From CAVZRC01 sp963777695 (GTDB lineage: Bacteria; Planctomycetota; Planctomycetia; Isosphaerales; Isosphaeraceae): 64,000 nt of DNA. The stretch is from positions 2,976,001 to 3,040,000 of the forward strand of contig CAVZRC010000004.1 in the NCBI GenBank assembly GCA_963777695.1, given 5' to 3'. The notes under the pieces were generated by a model that was not told the origin of the DNA, searched no databases, and saw only the letters and a program-made list of their open reading frames with translations. Shown here one piece after another: positions 57,046-64,000 of the stretch. The stretch's first letter is position 1. The number at the start of each line of letters is the position of its first letter. Made by a program: the position numbers and the translations under genes.

Positions 57046-58419
57046 TTATGCAGGGACGGCGTTGCCGGAGACGCGCTCGGCGTCCGGGTCCCACGCGGCT
57101 CGGAGGCGTTCTTCCCACTGGCGGAGGAAGACCTGCCGGCACCAGGCCTTGCTGACCTTCCATTGACGATACGTATCGCCCCCGGCGCCGGCCTGGAAAC
57201 GCCGCTTGGGGAAGACGGGCATGCGGATCCCGGTGACGGCTTCCACACCTTCGCGGACGACCTGGGCCTTCAGGGTGTAGAGCCGCTCCACATCGCCCCG
57301 GAGCAGGTCCTCGAACGGGATCGCCACGGCCTTCGCGATCGCCGACCGGGCCGTGTACGGGCTGAACGCCGTGAAGCCCAGCCGATGCGCCGGGGCATAC
57401 GTGCGCACGTACGACCGCGAGAGCCCGCCGGAGTAACAGAGGCTGTGCTTGATCGCGTCGATCCCCCAGCCCTCCTGGTAGAGCATCGGGTTCTTGAGGA
57501 TGCTCGAGATCGTCAGGTCCGAATCCTCCAGGGGATAGGCCTTGAGGTTCTCGTCGCCGCCGTCGCCGTCGAGCAGGTACTGGAGCGTCGGATGACGCTC
57601 GCGGATCGCCCGCAAGAGCACCAGGCTGGCGGCGGCACACTCGACGTCCAGGGGATGATAGTCCTCGATGGTCGCGATGGCCTCCTCGAGGTCGGGGATC
57701 ACGCGGGGTCGAGAGACCGGCTCCCAGCACGATTCCAGCCCCATCTCGCGCAACCAGGGCTCCGCCTGCGCCGCGTCCGCACCGCCGCCCAGGTCGAGGG
57801 TGAAGGCCCGCGCGAGGCCCGGGTCGCGGCCCAGCTTGCCGAGGGCATGCCGCGCCAGCAGGAGCACCGACCCGCTGTCCACCCCGCCGGAGAACATCAC
57901 GGCGATCGGCTGCCCGGCCGGCACGCGGGCGATCCAGTTCTCGAGGGCCTGATAGGCCGCGCCCACGTAGGCGGCCCCCAGCTCTCCGATGTCCGTCGAC
58001 CCCCGGCCTACCTCCGGCGCGAAGAAGCGGTGGTACCGCGGATTGGGGTCCGGGCAGCCGACCTGGTCGATCTCCACGAGGTGATGCGCCGGGATCATCC
58101 GCGTGTACTGCGGGTCGAACTGCCAGCCGATCTTCTCGCGGCGGCAATACTCGTAGAGCCGGTCGATCCGGTCGGCCACGACGAGATACGGGCCGTGATA
58201 CCGCTTCGCCACGAAGTAGCGGAGCGGCAGGCCGATCGTCCTCGCCAGCCGGACCGTCTGCCCGTCACGGGCCGTGACGGCGAAGTGGCCGTCGGTCGCC
58301 CCCAGCCGGTCAACGTCGCCGTCGTGCACCGCGGCCTCGACCTCCGAGAGCGCGGCGCCCGTCAGCCCCGTCTCGCGCGGCCCCACCAGATCCACCAGGC
58401 GTTCCATACCAGCCAGCAT
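57046..58419 (-). CDS. Asparagine-synthase-like amidotransferase, no N-terminal Cys nucleophile
   Basis: 457 residues. ATG 58419 follows GAGAGGATT. The C-terminal PP-loop ATP pyrophosphatase domain is clear: IAVMFSGGVDSGSVLLLARH, FTLDLGGGADAAQAEPW, YLLDGDGGDENLKAYPL and ARSAIAKAVAIPFEDLL. The N-terminus (MLAGMERLVDLVG onwards, LRYFVAKRYHGPYLVVADRI) looks like a degraded Ntn glutaminase domain, but the Cys at position 2 needed for glutaminase is absent. It may use ammonia or another amine, or amidate a peptide or natural product, as its relatives in lasso-peptide and beta-lactam pathways do. The radical SAM neighbour supports a biosynthetic role. Confidence 0.8.
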   Translation of the reverse strand: MLAGMERLVDLVGPRETGLTGAALSEVEAAVHDGDVDRLGATDGHFAVTARDGQTVRLARTIGLPLRYFVAKRYHGPYLVVADRIDRLYEYCRREKIGWQFDPQYTRMIPAHHLVEIDQVGCPDPNPRYHRFFAPEVGRGSTDIGELGAAYVGAAYQALENWIARVPAGQPIAVMFSGGVDSGSVLLLARHALGKLGRDPGLARAFTLDLGGGADAAQAEPWLREMGLESCWEPVSRPRVIPDLEEAIATIEDYHPLDVECAAASLVLLRAIRERHPTLQYLLDGDGGDENLKAYPLEDSDLTISSILKNPMLYQEGWGIDAIKHSLCYSGGLSRSYVRTYAPAHRLGFTAFSPYTARSAIAKAVAIPFEDLLRGDVERLYTLKAQVVREGVEAVTGIRMPVFPKRRFQAGAGGDTYRQWKVSKAWCRQVFLRQWEERLRAAWDPDAERVSGNAVPA

Positions 58420-58480
58420 GATCGAATCCTCTCCTGATTATGGCGAGACGAGGGAAAAATGAAGAAATGCTCAAATTTGT

Positions 58481-58567
58481 TTAACCACGGAAAACACGGA
58501 CTCACACGGAAAGGGGAAGTCGATCTGGATGCTCTTTTCCGTGAATCTCCGTGGAATCCATGGTTGA
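58481..58567. repeat. Inverted repeat with ACGGAAA-type arms
   Basis: Imperfect arms 58481-58512 (ACCACGGAAAACACGGA) and 58535-58567 (its reverse, CCGTGGAATCCATGGT) with a 22-base loop. It overlaps the last codons and stop of the RnfD-like gene, so the protein's last residues come from the repeat. Confidence 0.75.
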
Positions 58568-59428
58568 AAAATCCTTCCGATTCTCGCGATCCGAATGCCG
58601 GCGCGCGTCCCACCAGATCTCCAGGGCGTTGGCGGTCGGGCCGACGAGGAACAGCGCATAGTACGGCGCATGGACCACCCGGTTCAAGCGGAGGATCGCC
58701 TCGACCACCGCCACCGTGAACGCGACGGCGCACTGACCCCATTTGGTCCGCACGGTCGTCTTGGGGTCGGTGATCATGAAGAAGACGAAGAGCTGGTACA
58801 TCGGCCCGGTGATCGGCGCGACGGCCGCCAGCCAGGGATCGCCCGTGTAGGCGCTTCGAACCCCGGAGAGAATCAAGAACGAGCCGACATACGTCGCGCA
58901 GATGTGGAACCGCCGTAGCCGCCAGACGATCATCGAGCCCAGCAGCCAGATGACCATCATGGGCCAGACCGCGTTGCCCCACTGGATGCTCAGGCTGGCC
59001 ACCGTGGCGGGTGCCAGGAAGAGCATGGCGCTCACGCCCAGGTTCGAGGGGTTCCAGAGGTGCCGGCCATGCCATCGGATCGCGTACTTCGAGGTGATCG
59101 AGATCAGGCTGCAAAGGACATAGGGCCAGTAGAACGGCGACCGGATCAGGATGCCGACGCTGATCCCCGAGATGTACGCGCTGGCCAGGTGCGGCCACTT
59201 GCCGACGATCAGCCGACTGAGGATCACTTCCATCGCGATGCTGCTGAGGATCGCCAGCGCCGTCCGGGTGTAGCTCTCCAAGATGCCGAAGCCGAGCTGG
59301 CCGACCAGCAGTATCAGCGTGATGAACACCGGCGCGACGAAACGGTTATCGAGGCTCAGGATGCGACGCCGCCGGGCCGGCGTTGCCGTCGGGGGAGCCA
59401 GGATCGGGGTGGAGATTGTCGTGGTCAT
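58502..59428 (-). CDS. RnfD/NqrB-type membrane protein
   Basis: 308 residues with about eight to nine transmembrane helices, e.g. NRFVAPVFITLILLVGQLGF, LAILSSIAMEVILSRLIVGK and AMLFLAPATVASLSIQWG. PMYQLFVFFMITDPKTTVRT is the RnfD/NqrB FMN-attachment-type region (TDP-T). Rnf/Nqr subunits D/B move electrons coupled to Na+ or H+. No other Rnf subunit is near, so this lone subunit is unusual. The start overlaps the stop of the CRTAC1-like gene by four bases (ATGA). The C-terminal ~20 residues run into the inverted repeat at 58481-58567. Confidence 0.8.
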   Translation of the reverse strand: MTTTISTPILAPPTATPARRRRILSLDNRFVAPVFITLILLVGQLGFGILESYTRTALAILSSIAMEVILSRLIVGKWPHLASAYISGISVGILIRSPFYWPYVLCSLISITSKYAIRWHGRHLWNPSNLGVSAMLFLAPATVASLSIQWGNAVWPMMVIWLLGSMIVWRLRRFHICATYVGSFLILSGVRSAYTGDPWLAAVAPITGPMYQLFVFFMITDPKTTVRTKWGQCAVAFTVAVVEAILRLNRVVHAPYYALFLVGPTANALEIWWDARRHSDRENRKDFSTMDSTEIHGKEHPDRLPLSV

Positions 59429-61223
59429 CGCGGTTCCTCGACCTGGTGGACCTGCCCCGCTGCCGGGGCCTCGATGGTTTGGACCGTTCCGGACGGCCAT
59501 CGGATGACGGCCTTCTCGATGTTCGGGGATTTGCCCGATCCGAAGTGGACCCGGCGCTGGTTCTGGGCCGAGTACCCGCAGCCGCCGTGCACCTCTTGCA
59601 GTTGCTCCTGCCCGTTCCAGAAGAGCCGGACCTGGGCACCGATCCCGCCCCGGTTGGACCGCGTCCCGTGCAGCTCGAAATCCACCCAGGCGCGATCGGT
59701 CGGCACCGTATTCTTGTAGACCAAGAGCGGACCCCGCTGGTTTGCGACGAGGATGTCGAGCACGCCCCGGTTCCACAGGTCCACCAGGGCGACGCCTCGG
59801 CCGTCGTGGGTGTCGGTGTAGCCGACGGCCTGCGCGACCTCGCTGAAGTGCCCGGCGCCGTCGTTGAGCCAGACCTTCTTCTGCTGGTAGCCCGAGAGGC
59901 TCTTGCCCTGCATCGGCGGCCAGTTCTTCGCGTCCGAGATGATCGCGCTGTTGCCGCCGGCCACCATGGAGAACTCGTACCAGTAGCTCGTCCCTTTGGC
60001 CGCCGAGACGTAGCCGTTGGTCAGGATCAGGTCCTGGGTGCCGTCGTTGTTCAGGTCGCCGAACTGGGCGCCGAAACTCCAGCCGCCCAGCTCGACCCCC
60101 ATCGAGCCGGCCAGGTTCTCGTACTGGAGCGACTCGCCCGAGGTCCCCTCCCTGGGCACCCACAGGTTGTTGCCCTGGATCAGCACGCCCTCCTCGGAGA
60201 TGTTCGTCACGTAGATCGAGAGCCGGCCCTGGTTGAAAATGTCGCCGAAGGCGACGTTCATGCCGCTCTTGGGGGCGAAGCCGATGCCGGTCGCCTTGCC
60301 GACCTCGCGGAACGACTTCCCGGCGTCGTTGGCGAACAGCTCCGAGACGCCGTAGTCGTTGGCGACGAACAGGTCGGGATAGCCCGTCCCTCGCAGGTCG
60401 GCGGCGGCCGCACAGAGGGCCCAGCGATGGCTGTTGATCCCGGCGGGCGTCGTCACGTCCTCGAAGGTCCCGTCCCCCTGGTTGCGGAAGAGGTACTTCC
60501 GCCCGCCGTTCTGCGCGTACTCGAAGCTCTCGGGCATCATCTTCGTGGTCTCGAGATGCCAGAGGTCGAGCTTTTCGGCCCAGTAGCCGGCGAGGAACAG
60601 GTCGAGACGGCCGTCGCGGTCGTAGTCGAGCCAGGTGGCGCAGCCGGCGTTGACCCACGCCGGCAACCCGGCCTTGTCGGTGACCCGCGTGAAGGCTTTG
60701 CCGCCGTCGTTGTGGAACAGTTCGGGCCGGCCCCACTTGTAGACGAACAGGTCTTCATAGCCGTCGTTGTCGTAGTCGCCCCAGAGCGAGCCCATCGAGA
60801 CGCCCGTGCCGGGCCGGTTGACGTCCGCAATCCCGAGTGCCTCGGCCACGTCGCGGAACGTGCCGTCGCCCAGGTTCCGGTAGAGCCGGTTCCGGCCCCC
60901 TTCGGAGCTGTCGGTCGTGTAGAAGTCCTGCCAGCCGTCGCGGTCGAAGTCGGCGACGGCGACCGACGCCCCCATCGAGGCGATCTGCGGCATGATGTGA
61001 TCGAGCTTCGGGTCGAGCCGGGCGCCTGGTGGACGAAGTTGACGCCGGCGGATCGAGACACCTCTTGCAGCTCGAGCCCGTATCGGGCCTGGGTGCGATC
61101 GGTGGTTGCGGTCGCCGTCGTCGTGGTCGTCGCGGCGGGCGTGGACAGGTCGTTGAGCACGCGTACCGCGATCAACTGGCCGATGAAGAAGACGATGATT
61201 GCGACTCGAGCGAACGGCTTCAT
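59425..61223 (-). CDS. Exported CRTAC1-like FG-GAP/ASPIC-UnbV protein, frameshifted
   Basis: After repair about 599 residues. ATG 61223 lies behind CGGAGTG. N-terminal signal or anchor segment RVAIIVFFIGQLIAVRVL, then FG-GAP/VCBS blades (VAVADFDRDGWQDFY, GDYDNDGYEDLFVYKWG, WLDYDRDGRLDLFLAGY, FGDLNNDGTQDLILTNGY) and an ASPIC/UnbV end (GGIGAQVRLFWNGQEQLQEV, AVIRWPSGTVQTIEAPA). Such proteins form calcium-binding propellers on the cell exterior. One base is missing at 61020-61022, joining HQAP to RLDPKLDHIMPQIA. Four bases separate it from the next gene upstream, so they are co-translated. Confidence 0.85.
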
Positions 61224-61227
61224 GAGA

Positions 61228-64000
61228 TCACTCCGGCTCCCGGCGCGGCCTGTGTGGTTGTTCGAGATCCGTGTAGGGTGGGTGAAACCCACCGGGATTG
61301 GCGTCAACTACGGTGGGTTTCACCCACCCTACGGGAGTTCTCTGATCGTTCGTGAGCCCTTTCTGGAAATCGCCGGGTGTGATGTAACGCGTATGGTACT
61401 CCCGCCAGTCCTCCGGGTGGAGGCGATACACCGGGTCGTCTTCGAGCGCGCCGGGGGCGTGTCGTAGCCCGGCTGCGCGTGCGAGGGCAGCGGGAGCACG
61501 GTCTTCGAGAAGGCCGTGTTATAGTCGCCGTCCTTGTTCCAGCCGTCGCCGATCATGACGAAATCGCGGACCCAGCCGTCCGACGGCGGTGGCGGCGCCG
61601 GGAAGCGGAGGGCCAGCTCGTCGCCCGCGTTGGCGATCACGTAGCGATCGTCGACCGCCTTCAGCAACTCGCGGACGTCGCCGAACCGCGTGTAGTAGCC
61701 GATCAGATCCCGCCAACGCTGACCCGTGCCGGTGATCGTGTCGTAATGCGGCAGCTCGGGCGAGCTGGCGTTTGCCTGCGTCATCAGCGAATAGCCGCGA
61801 GCCCGCAGCTCGGCCGACTGCGGGGCGAGCCGTTGCGTCTTCAGCGACGTCTCGGGTGCGGCCACGGCGACGGCGAGCGAATCCCAGAAGACTTCCAGGT
61901 TGGTGCGGAGCCGGAATCGACGCGGTCCGCTCGGGGCGAAGATGCCGTCGAGATCGACGAGGATCGTCTTGTTCTTGCCCGCCGGAAAGCCCAGGTCGGG
62001 GCGCGCGACGGTCCAGGTCCCATCGGGCGCCGGGACCTCCAGGACCAGCCCCTGCGGCTTGACCCGGCCCCCCTGCCCGATCGCGACGTTGATCGAGCTA
62101 TCCGTCGGATGGATCCAGCCGTACGCGACGAGCCGGATCGGCCGGTCGCGCGGCACGTCGTCGCCGAGCTCGACCTCGACCCAGTGATCGCGGGCCACGC
62201 CCTGATAGAAGCCCCGATCGAAGTGATCGAGGTATCGGCCGTCGCGGGCGGAGACCGCCTCGGTCACGTCGCGGCCCCGGTCGTCGCGGGCATAGGCGAC
62301 GGGATGGAGCGGCCCGGTGGCCTGCACGGCCAGCGGCGGCGGCTGACGGGCGAATCGCTCGTCGACGAAGACCTCGGTCCCCGACGGGTGGTCGACCACC
62401 ATCAGCGCGACGTGGTCCCAGTAATGGGTCTCCCACAGCTCGGCGGTGATCCGCACGTCGTAGGACCCGTTTCTCGGCGCGAGCTGGTCGCCGCGGATCT
62501 TCACCCAGTCCTCGGTCTGGCCGGCGCCGGCCGTGTCCTGGGCGTTGATGCGAAGGCCCAGCGGCGACCTCCAGATGAAGTCCGTGACGAATCGCACCGC
62601 GGTCCCGTCGAAGGCGTACAGGAAGGGGCAGGACCCTTTGAGCCGCTGCTCGGCGACGATCTCCTGATCGGCCTTCGCATCGAACTCGGCCTGAGTGGTC
62701 CCGTTGGGCCAGACGATCCGCACGACGTCGGACTTGCTCTGATCCCCCAGGCCGAAGTGGAGGATCGGCCCGGCGATCACCTGCTTCTGGACGAGCAGGC
62801 CGGCCCGGACTTGCGACCTCGCCGCCAAGGCCGAACGAATTGATCCGGCCGTCACCGAAGGTCTTGGCGCCCCGAGGCCGGATGACCTGCCAGTGGTAAT
62901 CCTTGGTCCCTCGACCGAGGCCTCGGGCGGGCTGACCTGCGTCCGAAAGACCCACCAGGTCGAGTCGGCCGTCGGCGTTCAGGTCGGCGACGGCGAAGAC
63001 ACCGAGCCCGGCCGGCGCGGTGATCGGTGCGGAAGCTAGCCCCCTGGCCGGCAATCGCCATCCATCCGCCCGACGACCCCCAGCCGATCAGGTCGGCCGC
63101 CCCGTTGTTGTCCATGTCCGCGACAAGGAGGCGCGGGGCATTCCCGACCGACCCCGGTGAGTCGACCACCTCGCCCACCTCCCAGGCATGCCCGTCCTCG
63201 CGGTCCAAGATCCCTAGGACGGTCCCATCGGGTCGCATCGCCAGCAGGTCCATGATGCCGTCGCCATTGAGGTCGGTGACGGCCAGGGCCGCGAGCGTGC
63301 CGAGCTCCTCCGGGACCGGCCGAGTCGTGAATCGGCCCGCGCGTTCGTTGGAATAGATGAGGAGTCCGCCCCTCGCATCCAGCAGCGCGGCGTCCGGGTC
63401 GCCGTCGGCGTCGAGGTCGGCCCAGGCGAAGTCGCGGAGGTCGGTGGCGCCTTCGAAGACCGGCACCTCGGTGAACGTGCCGTCGCCGTTGTTTCGCAGC
63501 ACGGACGCCCTCCCCTGCCCGGCCCCCAGCACCAGGTCGAGGTCGCCGTCCATCTCGATGTCCGCCGCCCAGACGCCGAAGGCACCGGCTCCCAGGATGC
63601 CCGGATCGAGCTTGGTGGCCGCGGTGACATCGGCGAACGTGCCGTCTTCCTTCTGCTCGAAGACCTTCAGCCCGCCGGCGCCGGCGAGGACGAGGTCCAT
63701 CCGGTAGTCGGAGTTCCAGTCCACGGCGAGGACCCCGCTCGGCGACGGGGCCACCGCCTGCGGACCGCCGGGGAACGGCAGGACGGCCCCCGTCCCATCG
63801 ACCCGCCGCACCTCTCGGCCGTTGGCCGCGAACAGGGTCGGAGGTCCTGCGGCGGTCATCGGAACGGCCAGGATCGTATCCCATCGTGAGGCGCTTGCCT
63901 CGGCCATCGGCTCGACCGCGAAAGCGATCGCGTCATCCGGCGGCGAGGGCGAGGGCGGCGGGTCGGCCAGCCTGAGGAAGGTCTCGATCGGCGTGCCGAT
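61228..64000 (-). CDS. Large exported CRTAC1-like FG-GAP/ASPIC-UnbV protein (N-terminus beyond window edge), frameshifted
   Basis: The gene enters from the right edge and spans over 920 codons here. FG-GAP units (VLAVDWNSDYRMDLVLAGA, AADIEMDGDLDLVLGAG, ALAVTDLNGDGIMDLLAM, AVADLNADGRLDLVGLS) lead to ASPIC/UnbV (SDVVRIVWPNGTTQAEFDAK) and a long C-terminal module (SCPFLYAFDGTAVRFVTDF, WETHYWDHVALMVVDHP). Frame breaks are at 63040-63044 (C run), 62813-62815 (GCG) and 61453-61457 (G run). The last ~30 residues (TPVGWVKPTVVDANPGG onward) are encoded by a palindromic repeat, so the original stop was replaced. Upstream gene of the operon. Confidence 0.85.
61273..61332. repeat. Perfect 22-bp inverted repeat inside a gene end
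   Basis: Arms 61273-61294 and 61311-61332 are perfect reverse complements with a 16-base loop; each arm is itself nearly palindromic (GGTGGGTTTCACCCACC). The unit codes in frame for the C-terminus of the large CRTAC1-like protein. GTGGGTTTCACCCAC elements are dispersed in several bacterial phyla. Confidence 0.9.

Overview
This 64-kb window is GC-rich (clearly above 60% by eye) and reads as a chromosome segment of a planctomycete, most likely Isosphaerales/Isosphaeraceae. Supporting marks are a PEP-CTERM sorting protein, secreted proteins with the N-terminal CEALExRRLL motif, two formylglycine-type sulfatases with a relic of a third, an ECF sigma factor fused to WD40 repeats, FG-GAP/ASPIC-UnbV (CRTAC1-like) proteins and STAND-WD40 proteins. 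No rRNA, tRNA or CRISPR array was seen.

Layout. 0-3 kb: partial nucleotidyltransferase, a VapBC-like pair with a frameshifted toxin, and an unknown gene. 3-8 kb: two paralogous exported proteins coupled to a YbaK-type deacylase, then an AlkP-superfamily phosphodiesterase. 8.5-14 kb: rbfA, a pair of small membrane-anchored paralogues, rtcA, a lipoprotein and a PEP-CTERM protein. 14.8-27.7 kb: two hybrid histidine kinases, exported repeat proteins, a 143-residue orphan coupled to a TPR protein, and a HEAT-repeat protein. 27.8-36 kb: sulfatases, an IS1182-type element and a double DUF1254/DUF1214 protein. 36-42.6 kb: a membrane spermidine-synthase-like protein, a NERD-UvrD helicase and a CE15-type esterase. 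42.7-50.9 kb: a three-gene, conflict-type module. 51-55.9 kb: a decayed WD40 gene split by a REP/RAYT block, then a sigma-WD40 gene. 55.9-64 kb: a minus-strand operon of two CRTAC1-like proteins, an RnfD-like membrane protein, an asparagine-synthase-like enzyme and a radical SAM enzyme.

The most interesting region is 42.7-50.9 kb. On one strand it encodes a clan-CD (C25-like) cysteine peptidase, a CHAT-SIR2 fusion, and an nSTAND1 NTPase with a membrane segment and about 14 WD40 repeats. The last two genes overlap. The domain logic (STAND switch and propeller sensor, NAD-processing SIR2-like effector, caspase-like peptidases) resembles abortive-infection or programmed-death systems. I infer that role; nothing in the sequence proves it. 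Just upstream is the corpse of a second, related WD40 gene.

A second strong signal is technical. About 17 otherwise well-conserved genes carry frameshifts, roughly 28 in all. Most can be repaired by restoring one GC/CG dinucleotide in a short (GC)n tract or one base in a C/G run, and after repair the gene lengths become multiples of three. This looks like systematic consensus error, so frameshifted genes are annotated as CDS rather than pseudogenes unless other decay is visible. Several families of palindromic dispersed repeats (REP, two kinds of long inverted repeat, a perfect 22-bp inverted repeat, a GC-rich palindrome) also occur, and some run into the 3' ends of genes and reshape C-termini.
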